Shown one piece after another: positions 1-7,265 of a stretch of 9,357 nucleotides of DNA. The position numbers and the translations under genes are program-made. Under the pieces are notes generated by a model. The model made no database searches. It saw only the letters and a list, made by a program, of their open reading frames with translations, and was not told the DNA's origin. The stretch comes from Candidatus Omnitrophota bacterium (lineage in GTDB: Bacteria; Omnitrophota; Gorgyraeia; Zapsychrales; Fredricksoniimonadaceae), in contig JAEUSC010000274.1 of the NCBI GenBank assembly GCA_016789035.1, positions 1 to 9,357 of the forward strand, written 5' to 3'. Numbering within the stretch: the stretch's first letter is position 1; the number at the start of each line of letters is the position of its first letter.

Positions 1-854
1 GGGTTCCTCGCGGTCGTGTGGTCGAAATCTACGGCCCGGAATCTTCAGGTAAAACAACTCTTACTTTAAGTATTATCAAACAAATTCAACAGATGGGTGG
101 CGTGGCTGCATTCATTGATGCCGAACATGCGTTTGATTCCAACTATGCAAAAACTGTTGGCGTTAAGCTGGATGATCTTTTGGTTTCCCAGCCAGATACC
201 GGCGAGCAAGCTCTCGAAATTGCGGAGACATTGGTGCGTTCAAACGCGGTTGATCTTGTTGTTATCGATTCTGTGGCAGCATTAACACCGCGCGCGGAAA
301 TTGAAGGTGAAATGGGCGATGCCCATATGGGACTGCAGGCGCGCTTGATGTCGCAAGCCTTAAGGAAACTGACGGCCGCCATCAACAAAGCCAAGACCTG
401 CGTAATTTTCATCAATCAAGTGCGTATGAAAATTGGTGTTATGTTCGGAAATCCTGAAACAACCACCGGCGGTCGAGCGTTAAAGTTCTATGCCTCCGTA
501 CGTATTGATCTACGTAAGATTGATTCGGTTAAATCAGGTGAAAATATCATTGCCAACCGTGTGAAGGCGAAGGTTGTCAAGAATAAAGTCGCTGCACCGT
601 TTCGAGAAGCTGAGTTTGAAATTCATTTCAACGAAGGCATTTCCAAAGTCAGTGACATCATAGATTTGGGTGTGGCCCATGAAATTTTGGCTAAATCCGG
701 CGCCTGGATTTCTTATGAAAATGAAAAAATCGGTCAAGGACGTGAAAGTGCCCGCAAATTTTTGATGGAAAATCCTAAAGTTATGGCTAAGATCGAGAAA
801 GAAATCATCGCAAAATTGAAATCTCAGAACAGTGCGCCTGTTGCAGAAAAGTAA
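1..854 (+). CDS. recA: RecA recombinase, 5'-truncated by the window edge
   Basis: ATP-dependent DNA strand-exchange protein that coats single-stranded DNA, drives homologous recombination and stimulates LexA-type self-cleavage. The reading frame is open to the left edge (codons from base 3 read VPRGR before the GTG at 18), so that GTG is internal and roughly 55 N-terminal residues are missing. About 283 residues are visible. Hallmarks in order are Walker [10 protein letters not shown] (bases 33-59), the DAEHAFD segment, Walker B LVVIDS, the L1 region [18 protein letters not shown], and the L2 region [21 protein letters not shown]. These last two are diagnostic of bacterial RecA rather than RadA or Rad51. 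No intein interrupts the ATPase core. The C-terminal tail is short and ends SAPVAEK, without the strongly acidic tail of E. coli RecA. recX follows after 11 nt. Any LexA box would lie upstream of the window. Confidence 0.98.
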   Translation, partial: VPRGRVVEIYGPESSGKTTLTLSIIKQIQQMGGVAAFIDAEHAFDSNYAKTVGVKLDDLLVSQPDTGEQALEIAETLVRSNAVDLVVIDSVAALTPRAEIEGEMGDAHMGLQARLMSQALRKLTAAINKAKTCVIFINQVRMKIGVMFGNPETTTGGRALKFYASVRIDLRKIDSVKSGENIIANRVKAKVVKNKVAAPFREAEFEIHFNEGISKVSDIIDLGVAHEILAKSGAWISYENEKIGQGRESARKFLMENPKVMAKIEKEIIAKLKSQNSAPVAEK

Positions 855-865
855 TCTTTCTCGAA

Positions 866-1333
866 ATGGCAGCCGAAGAAACGAAAGATTTTTCGCAAGC
901 CAGGGTGATGGCGTTTCGGTTTTTGAAAATCCGAGAGCGCAGTGTCAAAGAGTTGCGCGATAAGTTGGCGCTAAAAGCTGTTTCTTCAGAAGTTATCGAA
1001 AGAACCATTGCTTACCTTGCGGAAAAAAAATTTCTGAATGATGAGCAATTTGCCCGCAATTGGATCCGCTATCGTCAGGCTCGGCCGTTTGGCCCGCAGC
1101 GGATAAAGATGGAGCTGCGGCAAAAGGGGATTTCGGAAGAAATTATTGTTCAGCAGATGCAACTGGCCTTTGAGAACCAGGGCCAGGAGGATGCTGTTTT
1201 TGATTTGGCCAGCCGCCGAGCGAAACGATACGCTAATGATGATCCGATTAAACGAAAGAAAAAGGTTTTTGATTTTCTTTCGCGGCGGGGATTTGGTTTA
1301 GAAATAATAAAGAAAGCAGTTAAAGACATATGA
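866..1333 (+). CDS. recX: RecX regulatory protein (RecA modulator)
   Basis: Small cytoplasmic protein of 155 residues, within the usual RecX size range, that binds RecA filaments and limits their growth or ATPase activity. Family features seen are a repeated helical pattern starting near residue 15 (FRFLKIRERSVKELRDKL), the segment FLNDEQFARNWIRYR around residues 56-70, then GPQRIKMELRQKGIS and a C-terminal FLSRRGFGLEIIKKAV. These match the three tandem three-helix modules of RecX. The ATG at 866 is the first start after the recA stop in this frame. It has no clear Shine-Dalgarno sequence, so reinitiation from recA is likely. A GTG/ATG pair at 905-910 is a possible later start but would remove little that is conserved. 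The stop overlaps the alaS start (ATGA, 1330-1333). Gene order and motifs agree, so the call is firm. Confidence 0.93.
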   Translation: MAAEETKDFSQARVMAFRFLKIRERSVKELRDKLALKAVSSEVIERTIAYLAEKKFLNDEQFARNWIRYRQARPFGPQRIKMELRQKGISEEIIVQQMQLAFENQGQEDAVFDLASRRAKRYANDDPIKRKKKVFDFLSRRGFGLEIIKKAVKDI

Positions 1334-3960
1334 CAACCAATGAGATTCGAAAGAAGTTTTTGGAGTTTTTCCGTTCCAAAGGCCACAGCATTATTACTAG
1401 TGATTCCCTTGTTCCCAAGGATGACCCAACGGTCTTATTTACGACGGCCGGTATGCAGCAGTTTAAGCCGCAATTTTTAGGACGGATTGACGGTTACACC
1501 CGTGCCGCCTCCTGTCAGAAATGTCTTCGCACGGATGATCTTGATGTTGTGGGTAAGACTGACTGTCATCACACCTTTTTTGAAATGCTGGGAAATTTTT
1601 CTTTTGGTGACTACTTTAAGAAGGACGCGATTGCTTGGGCTTGGGAGTTTTTTACCGAAGTTTTAAAAATCCCCAAAGAAAAGCTTTGGGTGTCGGTCTA
1701 TAAAGACGATGCTGAAGCTGAGTCCATTTGGCTCAATCACATTCAGTTACCAAAAGATCGGCTGGTTACGCTGGGTGATAAAAGCAATTTTTGGCCGTCG
1801 AATGCCAAGGAGGCCGGTCCTAATGGTCCGTGCGGTCCGTGTTCAGAAATTTTTTATGATTATGGCGTGAATCCTAATTGTAAGAATCCTCATTGCGATC
1901 CGGACTGCAACTGTGGCCGTTTCACAGAAGTTTGGAATCTTGTATTTACACAGTTTAACCGCAAAGAGGGCGGTATTCTTGAGCCGCTGCCGGCCAAAAA
2001 CATCGACACTGGAATGGGGTTAGAGCGTTTGGCTGCCGTCCTGCAACGGAAAAAAAGCAACTACGATACGGACCTGTTTGAACCCATCCTTAGGCATATT
2101 AATGCGCTTCTGCCAAATATAAGTGTGGTGGAAAGCCGAATTATTGCCGATCATATGCGCGCCGTTACGATCGGAATTGGTGACGGCGTCATTCCGTCCA
2201 ATGAAGGCCGCGGATATGTCATGAAAAAGCTCATCATTAACGTCTCTGATCTGGCCGTTTCCAGCGGAATTCTGAATCCGGTTGCGTACCAATTGGTCCA
2301 GACGGTCGTAGAGGTGATGAGCTCTCCTTATCCGGAGCTGGTTGCCAGAGAGTTTGAAATTAATCAGGTTGTCCGAAGCGTGGAAGAGTCCTATTTAAAA
2401 GTCCGTAAAGAACGTCTTCCGGAGTTTGAACGGAAAGTCAAGGAATCGGGTTTGCTTGATGCTGAGAAGTTAGGACAAATCATTTTTGCATACCGTGACA
2501 CTTACGGATTGACGCTATCGACCATTGATAAAGTTTTGCAGGGACTTAACATCGACGCTGCTATTTTGAAATCTGCCAATACGAAATTCAATGAACTTAT
2601 GGAAGAGCAGCAAACCAAGTCCCGGGCCTCAAGTAAAATGACGGGTGACGTCTTTGCCGGTGCGGATATTAAACTGGATTTGCCTAAGACCAAGTTTCTC
2701 GGCTATGAGCATGATTCGTGTGAAGGGACTGTTCTAAAGATTTTCAAAGATGATGGCGAAATTAATGAGGCCAAAGAAGGTGATGTGGTCAAGATCGTTC
2801 TGGATCAAACTGTGTTCTATGCTGAATCCGGCGGTCAGATTGGCGACACCGGAACGCTTTGGGCTCCCAAGGTTCGCATCCGCGTGAATGACACTCAAAA
2901 GATCAATGAGATTTTTATTCATTACTGCGTTATTGAAGAAGGCTTGATCAAAGTGGGCGATAAGCTTGGGGCGCAGATTGATGATGCGCGCAGGCTGGCG
3001 ATCATGCGTAATCATACAGCGACACATTTGCTTCAGGCTGTACTGAGGGAAATTTTAGGTCCGCATGTCAAACAGCAAGGGTCGCTTGTTGCTGATGACC
3101 GCTTGCGATTTGATTTTACGCATCCTCAGGCAATCAGCTCTGATCAGGTCAAAATGATCGAAGATAAGGTTAATCGATACATCCTCGGCTGTCATGAAGT
3201 TAAAAAAGAAGCGCTGCCGATTGCAAAAGCCAAAGAGTCCGGCGCTTTGGCCTTTTTTGCGGAGAAATACGGCGACACAGTCAGGGTTGTCACTATTGGT
3301 CCGTTTTCCAAAGAGTTTTGTGGGGGAACCCATCTGAAACTCACTGGCCAGGTTGGACCGTTTAAAATTGTTTCTGAAGGAGCTGTTGCTCAAGGCATTC
3401 GTCGTATCGAAGCGTTTACCGGCACGAGCGCTTTCGAATATTTATTTATGCAGGAAAATGAACTCAAGCGGATTTCTGCGATCGTTAAGTCGCCCGTGCT
3501 AGAGGTTTCCAGCCACATTGAACAATTGACCCGTCGCCTTAAGGAACTGGAAAAAGATTCAGAGAAAATGAGGCTTGCGTTAATCGGCCAGGACGTTCAA
3601 CAGATGGTCAATCAGGCCCACTCTGTCAATGGAGTGCAGGTCATCGCCTATGTCTTTAAAGACATGAGCATGGATGTTCTGCGTAAGGTATCTGATCTTG
3701 TCAAGCAAAAGGCTCCCAGCGCAGTTGTCGTTTTGGGCTCGCACCAACAGCATGATGCATTTCTTTTAATGACCGTCAGTGAGGACCTTGTTAAAAAGGG
3801 CATGAGCGCCGGTGAATTGATCAAAGACGTTGCGCCTTTGATGGGAGGTTCCGGCGGCGGGCGTCCGCAAATGGCCCAGGCCGGCAGCAAGAGTCCCGAA
3901 AAAATCAATTCCGCTGTCAATCAGGCAGTTGAAATCATCAAAAGAAAGATTTCTTCATGA
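1330..3960 (+). CDS. alaS: Alanyl-tRNA synthetase
   Basis: Class II aminoacyl-tRNA synthetase that charges tRNA-Ala and hydrolyses mischarged Ser- or Gly-tRNA-Ala. The product is 876 residues, full length for bacterial AlaRS. The N-terminal catalytic domain starts RKKFLEFFRSKGH and contains LFTTAGMQQFKPQFLG, GPNGPCGPCSEIF near residue 163 and WNLVFTQFNR. The editing domain has RNHTATHLL (H562, H566) and CGGTH (C664-H668), the four zinc ligands of the editing site. The C-terminal C-Ala domain ends in the glycine-rich GGSGGGRPQMAQAG segment. The catalytic domain also carries four closely spaced cysteines (C184, C189, C193, C195), absent from E. coli AlaRS. The gene starts inside the recX stop codon (ATGA) and ends inside the hisD start (ATGA), so it is probably translated by coupling. 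The order recA-recX-alaS is also found in E. coli. Confidence 0.98.
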   Translation: MTTNEIRKKFLEFFRSKGHSIITSDSLVPKDDPTVLFTTAGMQQFKPQFLGRIDGYTRAASCQKCLRTDDLDVVGKTDCHHTFFEMLGNFSFGDYFKKDAIAWAWEFFTEVLKIPKEKLWVSVYKDDAEAESIWLNHIQLPKDRLVTLGDKSNFWPSNAKEAGPNGPCGPCSEIFYDYGVNPNCKNPHCDPDCNCGRFTEVWNLVFTQFNRKEGGILEPLPAKNIDTGMGLERLAAVLQRKKSNYDTDLFEPILRHINALLPNISVVESRIIADHMRAVTIGIGDGVIPSNEGRGYVMKKLIINVSDLAVSSGILNPVAYQLVQTVVEVMSSPYPELVAREFEINQVVRSVEESYLKVRKERLPEFERKVKESGLLDAEKLGQIIFAYRDTYGLTLSTIDKVLQGLNIDAAILKSANTKFNELMEEQQTKSRASSKMTGDVFAGADIKLDLPKTKFLGYEHDSCEGTVLKIFKDDGEINEAKEGDVVKIVLDQTVFYAESGGQIGDTGTLWAPKVRIRVNDTQKINEIFIHYCVIEEGLIKVGDKLGAQIDDARRLAIMRNHTATHLLQAVLREILGPHVKQQGSLVADDRLRFDFTHPQAISSDQVKMIEDKVNRYILGCHEVKKEALPIAKAKESGALAFFAEKYGDTVRVVTIGPFSKEFCGGTHLKLTGQVGPFKIVSEGAVAQGIRRIEAFTGTSAFEYLFMQENELKRISAIVKSPVLEVSSHIEQLTRRLKELEKDSEKMRLALIGQDVQQMVNQAHSVNGVQVIAYVFKDMSMDVLRKVSDLVKQKAPSAVVVLGSHQQHDAFLLMTVSEDLVKKGMSAGELIKDVAPLMGGSGGGRPQMAQAGSKSPEKINSAVNQAVEIIKRKISS

Positions 3961-5180
3961 AAGTTTTAAAGCAGTCTGCAGATGGAATTCAACGACTCTA
4001 CAATCGTCATGCCTATGCTCGAAGGCAGAAGGTCGAAGAAAAGGTGCGCAAAATCATTGATGATGTCCGCGTCAATGGAGATGCCGCTGTGAATAAATAT
4101 ACGCGTCGATTCGATAAGACTAAGCTTCCTGTAAAATGCCTGCGGGTCCCGGAGGCCGAAATCAGCGGCGCCTATCAGAACATCACCAGCGACTTTGTCC
4201 ATCATTTGAAGGTCATTATTAATAATGTTTCGATGTATTATCGTAAACAACTTAAGAAACCGGGCCGGGTGATCAGTCAGGACGGTGTGCTTTTAAAAGA
4301 ACAGATCAAGCCGCTGGATTCCGTTGGGATATATATTCCGGCGGGTACGGCTCCGCTTGTTTCTTCGGTTTACATGACCGCCGTTCCAGCCATTGTGGCA
4401 GGTGTCAAACGGGTTGTCATTGCCACTCCGCCTAATAAAGAAGGGCATATCAATCCGTACATCCTGGCGGTCGCGAATTTATTGAAGGTTGATGAGATTT
4501 ACAAAATGGGCGGAGCGCAGGCCATTGCAGCGCTCGCCTTTGGAACTAAATCTATTGCCAAAGTGGATAAAATTATCGGACCTGGGAATATGTACGTCAC
4601 GGAAGCTAAGCGTCAGTTGTTTGGATACGTGGATATTGACATGCTTGCGGGGCCAACCGAGTTGGTTGTGATTGCCAATCATTATAGTAATGTGGATTAT
4701 GTCATCGCCGATTTGCAAGCTCAGATGGAACACATTGGTGGTTTGTCGATTTTAGTTACAACGTCCCGTCAATTGATTAAGCAGGTACGCGCACGCGTGC
4801 CGAATGGATTTGCCGTTTTGGTCAAGAATATGGATGAGGCTGTGGATGTGGCCAATAAGATTGCGCCGGAGCACTTGCAGATCCTGACCAATAACTCGGC
4901 TAGTATTGCTAAGAAGATAAAGCATGCGGGAGCGATTTTTTTGGGTCCGTACAGCCCGACCGCATTGGGCGATTATGCGGCAGGCCCGAGTCACGTACTA
5001 CCCACATTAGGGACGGCCAAGTTTTTTTCAGGTTTATGTCTTTCGGATTTTATGAAGACAAGTCATGTGATTTCCTACTCGAAAAAGGCTTTGGAGAAAG
5101 TCCGCGAACCGATTGATGCTGTTGCGAAGATCGAGGGGTTAGTCCAGCACGCAGAATCCATTAATGTCAGATTCAAATGA
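3957..5180 (+). CDS. hisD: Histidinol dehydrogenase
   Basis: NAD-dependent, zinc-containing enzyme that oxidises L-histidinol through histidinal to L-histidine, the last two pathway steps. It has 407 residues against about 430 for typical homologues. Visible motifs are the NAD/substrate region GGAQAIAALAFGT, IIGPGNMYVTEAKRQLFG and IDMLAGPTE. The zinc ligands Q256 and H259 lie in AQMEH, the catalytic pair E305-H306 in APEHL, D339 in GDYAAGPSHVLPT, and E393 with H398 in EGLVQH. These correspond to E. coli Q259, H262, E326, H327, D360, E414 and H419. The numbering shift from 3 to 21 shows a loss of about 18 residues between H259 and E305. All catalytic and metal residues I can name are kept, so the enzyme is probably active. 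It overlaps alaS by 4 nt and is followed by hisB. Confidence 0.97.
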   Translation: MKVLKQSADGIQRLYNRHAYARRQKVEEKVRKIIDDVRVNGDAAVNKYTRRFDKTKLPVKCLRVPEAEISGAYQNITSDFVHHLKVIINNVSMYYRKQLKKPGRVISQDGVLLKEQIKPLDSVGIYIPAGTAPLVSSVYMTAVPAIVAGVKRVVIATPPNKEGHINPYILAVANLLKVDEIYKMGGAQAIAALAFGTKSIAKVDKIIGPGNMYVTEAKRQLFGYVDIDMLAGPTELVVIANHYSNVDYVIADLQAQMEHIGGLSILVTTSRQLIKQVRARVPNGFAVLVKNMDEAVDVANKIAPEHLQILTNNSASIAKKIKHAGAIFLGPYSPTALGDYAAGPSHVLPTLGTAKFFSGLCLSDFMKTSHVISYSKKALEKVREPIDAVAKIEGLVQHAESINVRFK

Positions 5181-5204
5181 CGAGTTGAAAGTTTTTATCT
5201 GTGA

Positions 5205-5211
5205 GAAAGGA
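5205..5211 (+). promoter_or_regulatory. Ribosome binding site of hisB
   Basis: The purine run GAAAGGA ends 6 nt before the ATG at 5218. It is the most convincing Shine-Dalgarno sequence in the window. It favours the 5218 start over the in-frame ATG at 5164, which lies inside hisD. Confidence 0.65.
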
Positions 5212-5217
5212 AATGTC

Positions 5218-5844
5218 ATGAGTGAGCGTCGTGCCTCAATGGAAAGAAAAAGCAATGAGACTCAAATCAAGGTGGATTTGAACGTTGACGGAAAAGGTAA
5301 GGCGAAGATCAAGACTCCGATCGGCTTATTGAGTCACATGATTGAGCTTTTTACATTTCACGGTTTTTTTGATTTGAATTTGGAAGTCACAGGCGACACG
5401 CACATTGATATTCATCATACCAATGAAGATATCGGCATTGTCTTGGGAAAGGCCTTTAAGAAAGCCTTGGGTGAAGAGAAAGCTGGCATTAGACGGTTTG
5501 GCTCGGCTTTTGCTCCTATGGAGGCAACCCTGGGGCATTGCGTTGTGGACATTAGTGGCCGAGGCTATTTAAAAATCGATTTGATTTCCTATGGCGGAAA
5601 CGCGTTGCCAGATTTGAAGAATGAAGAAGGTTACAGCATTCAGCATCTGGAGCATTTTCTGGAATCATTCGCTCATCAATTGGGTGCCAATATCGTTGTA
5701 ACTGTTAAAAGGGATGCGGCCGCAGACCTGCATACGGTCATGGAAACGGTCTTTAAATCTCTTGGCTTGGCGTTGGATCAAGCCACTGCTATTGATCCGC
5801 GCCGTGAAGGTGGTGTTCCCTCCACGAAGGGGATCATTGATTAA
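5218..5844 (+). CDS. hisB: Imidazoleglycerol-phosphate dehydratase (monofunctional)
   Basis: Dehydrates imidazole glycerol phosphate to imidazole acetol phosphate. The product is 208 residues with no N-terminal HAD phosphatase domain, so it is monofunctional, unlike E. coli HisB. I chose ATG 5218 because it has a good ribosome binding site and gives the usual start (MSERR... then ERKSNETQIKV). The ATG at 5164 would add 18 non-conserved residues and overlap hisD by 17 nt. Family motifs are LLSHMIELFTFHGFFDL, HHTNED (H66-D71), RFGSA, DISGR, LEHFLESF (H146), FKSLGLAL, and the C-terminal phosphate-binding PSTKG. Several positions deviate from the family. HHTVED reads HHTNED, PMDE reads PMEA, and the second HHxxE motif reads HTVME (residues 172-176), losing one predicted manganese ligand. 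Identity as an IGPD is secure; full activity is less so. Confidence 0.94.
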   Translation: MSERRASMERKSNETQIKVDLNVDGKGKAKIKTPIGLLSHMIELFTFHGFFDLNLEVTGDTHIDIHHTNEDIGIVLGKAFKKALGEEKAGIRRFGSAFAPMEATLGHCVVDISGRGYLKIDLISYGGNALPDLKNEEGYSIQHLEHFLESFAHQLGANIVVTVKRDAAADLHTVMETVFKSLGLALDQATAIDPRREGGVPSTKGIID

Positions 5845-5922
5845 ATTTACGACATGGGCGTGCACAGTCACATATAGGGTATGGGCTGTGTTTATATACT
5901 CTTGTGTTGGACTCAACTAAAT
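5845..5922 (+). other. hisB-hisH intergenic spacer, possible small insertion
   Basis: This 78-nt gap is the longest in an operon whose other his junctions overlap or nearly touch. It contains no gene that I can support and no good ribosome binding site for hisH. An in-frame ATG at 5881 would extend HisH by 14 residues reading MGCVYILLCWTQLN, which are not part of HisH but resemble the start of a GIY-YIG nuclease domain. TATACT at 5895-5900 looks like a -10 box but has no -35 partner at the right distance. A 4-bp hairpin (5906-5917) sits just before hisH. Confidence 0.5.
5906..5917 (+). repeat. Small inverted repeat before hisH
   Basis: GTTG, the four-base loop GACT, then CAAC form a 4-bp stem ending 5 nt before the chosen hisH ATG, where a Shine-Dalgarno sequence would normally sit. 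The stem is too short and lacks a U-run, so it is not a terminator. It could slightly affect initiation or be chance. Confidence 0.3.
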
Positions 5923-6537
5923 ATGATAGCAATCATCGATTATGGAATGGGTAACTTGCGCAGTGTTCAAAAAGCACTTGAACAGGTAGGCGCCCAAGCC
6001 ATCGTTACGAGTGATAAGGCTGAAATTCTTAAGGCGAAGAAGGTTATTCTTCCCGGAGTTGGAGCCATGCGTCCGGCGATGGAACGGCTTAAGGAGCTGG
6101 ATTTAATTGAGCCAATAAAGACGGTGATTGGCGATGGTGTCCCGTTTCTGGGGATCTGTTTGGGAATGCAGCTGTTGTTTGATAAAAGTTATGAAGGCGG
6201 CGAAGTTCCGGGGTTGGGAATCGTCCCAGGGATTGTGACGATGGTTCGCGGAGAAAATTTAAAAGTTCCGCACATGGGTTGGAACCAGTTAAAAATTTCG
6301 GATACAATGCCCATGTATCAAAATGTAAGCCAGGGTTCTAATGTTTATTTTTGTCATTCCTATTTCGTCCGTCCAATAGAAAGTCAGGAAAAAAGCTGTA
6401 TTGCTTCCATAACAGATTACAATGGATTTTTGTTTGTATCATCTTTCTGTAAAGATAATCTATGGGCGGTGCAGTTTCATCCGGAGAAAAGTCAGAAAGT
6501 CGGTTTGACCATTTTGGAGAATTTTAAAAGGCTATGA
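5923..6537 (+). CDS. hisH: Imidazole glycerol phosphate synthase, glutaminase subunit HisH
   Basis: Class I glutamine amidotransferase that releases ammonia from glutamine and channels it to HisF. With ATG 5923 the protein is 204 residues, the usual size, and starts MIAIIDYGMGNLRSV exactly where the family begins. An upstream in-frame ATG (5881) adds 14 unrelated residues and is rejected. The catalytic triad is visible: nucleophile C79 in LGICLGMQ, and H186 and E188 in VQFHPEKS. Other family segments are VILPGVGA, KVPHMGWNQL and YFCHSYF. No strong ribosome binding site precedes the start; a weak GGA lies 11 nt upstream. The stop overlaps the hisA start (ATGA, 6534-6537). Its partner hisF lies two genes downstream, so the synthase subunits are co-expressed. 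Confidence 0.96.
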   Translation: MIAIIDYGMGNLRSVQKALEQVGAQAIVTSDKAEILKAKKVILPGVGAMRPAMERLKELDLIEPIKTVIGDGVPFLGICLGMQLLFDKSYEGGEVPGLGIVPGIVTMVRGENLKVPHMGWNQLKISDTMPMYQNVSQGSNVYFCHSYFVRPIESQEKSCIASITDYNGFLFVSSFCKDNLWAVQFHPEKSQKVGLTILENFKRL

Positions 6538-7265
6538 TTTTATTTCCTGCGATCGATTTAAAGAATGGAAAAGTGGTCCGCTTGTTGCAGGGCCGGTTCG
6601 ATAACATGACCCAATATGCCACAAATCCAGTGACGGTTGCCCAAAAGTGGGAATCATTGGGGGCTCAATGGCTGCATGTGGTTGATTTAGACGGCGCTCA
6701 AACCGGGCAGATGAACAATATGGAATGGATTTTTAATATTGTTCGGTCAGTCAAAATTCCGGTGCAGGTAGGCGGGGGTGTTCGTTCCGAAGAGATTATC
6801 TCGCGATTGATTTCCGGAGGTGTCTCCCGGGTTATTTTGGGCACGCGCGTTGTGGAAGATGAGACTTTCCTGGATAAAGTTTTGGCCAAGTGGCCTGATC
6901 AAGTGGCGGTGAGTCTCGATCATTCGGGTGGCTTTGTAGTCACGCGGGGTTGGGCCGTTATCTCGCCGTGGACCGTCATTGATCTTGCTAAGAAACTTGA
7001 GCGGTTGGGCTTAAAGTATTTGATTTCCACCAACATCGTTAAAGACGGTATGTTGCAAGGTCCAGACTATCAAGGTTTAAAAGATCTTTTGAGTGCGGTT
7101 AAGATTTCCGTGATTGCTTCCGGTGGAATTTCTGGTTTGGACGATTTAAAGACATTGATGGCTATGAACAAAGTCAATTTGCTCGGGGCCATTACGGGTA
7201 AGGCCATTTATGAAGGCAAATTAGATTTCAGTGAGGCCGTGGCGGTATGCTCAACAAACGTATAA
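6534..7265 (+). CDS. hisA: ProFAR isomerase (phosphoribosylformimino-AICAR-P isomerase)
   Basis: A (beta/alpha)8-barrel enzyme that isomerises ProFAR to PRFAR, the substrate of HisF-HisH. The 243-residue length is standard. Visible features are [14 protein letters not shown] with catalytic D8, [17 protein letters not shown] with its phosphate-binding glycines, and the second acid D129 in [21 protein letters not shown] follows with the catalytic-loop threonine, and ASGGIS with [12 protein letters not shown] provide the C-terminal phosphate site. Two positions differ from the common TDIxxDGT pattern (TNI and DGM), but the threonine and the DG are kept. Histidine-specific HisA is more likely than bifunctional PriA, because it sits between hisH and hisF; sequence alone does not exclude a PriA-like role. 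GGAGA at 6516-6520 is a distant ribosome binding site. The 3' end overlaps hisF by 19 nt. Confidence 0.96.
   Translation: MILFPAIDLKNGKVVRLLQGRFDNMTQYATNPVTVAQKWESLGAQWLHVVDLDGAQTGQMNNMEWIFNIVRSVKIPVQVGGGVRSEEIISRLISGGVSRVILGTRVVEDETFLDKVLAKWPDQVAVSLDHSGGFVVTRGWAVISPWTVIDLAKKLERLGLKYLISTNIVKDGMLQGPDYQGLKDLLSAVKISVIASGGISGLDDLKTLMAMNKVNLLGAITGKAIYEGKLDFSEAVAVCSTNV

Larger units (their letters stand above)
5842..5922. repeat. TAAAT direct repeats bounding the spacer
   Basis: TAAAT occurs at 5842-5846, containing the hisB stop codon, and again at 5918-5922, immediately before the hisH ATG. Collapsing the two copies to one would leave hisB and hisH 2 nt apart, in keeping with the other junctions. 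This is the arrangement expected of a 5-bp target-site duplication around a 71-nt insert. Repeats this short and AT-rich also arise by chance, so the interpretation is tentative. Confidence 0.35.

Noticed and set aside
18..20. GTG 18 as the recA start codon
   Set aside because: It lies only six codons before Walker A. RecA has about 60 residues before that point, and the frame is open to the window edge with RecA-like residues (PRGR).
1816..1848. Short direct repeat GGTCCGTGCGGTCCGTG in alaS
   Set aside because: It encodes the conserved GPCGPC motif, so the repetition follows from the protein sequence.
3055..3393. 112-codon minus-strand frame opposite the alaS editing domain
   Set aside because: It is fully covered by conserved AlaRS codons on the plus strand and has no domain or start signal.
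5164..5217. Longer HisB starting at ATG 5164
   Set aside because: It adds 18 residues that do not resemble the family start and overlaps hisD by 17 nt, while ATG 5218 has a good ribosome binding site and the expected N-terminus.
5895..5900. Internal promoter -10 box TATACT before hisH
   Set aside because: No TTGACA-like -35 element lies 16-18 nt upstream, and no extended -10 is convincing.
5906..5917. Terminator hairpin before hisH
   Set aside because: The stem is only 4 bp and no run of T follows; the operon continues directly.
5714..5920. 68-codon frame running from hisB into the spacer
   Set aside because: It is mostly the alternate frame of conserved hisB codons and shows no recognisable domain.
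5881..5922. Longer HisH starting at ATG 5881
   Set aside because: HisH proteins begin at the MIAIIDYGMGN strand encoded from 5923; the 14 extra residues have no counterpart in the family.
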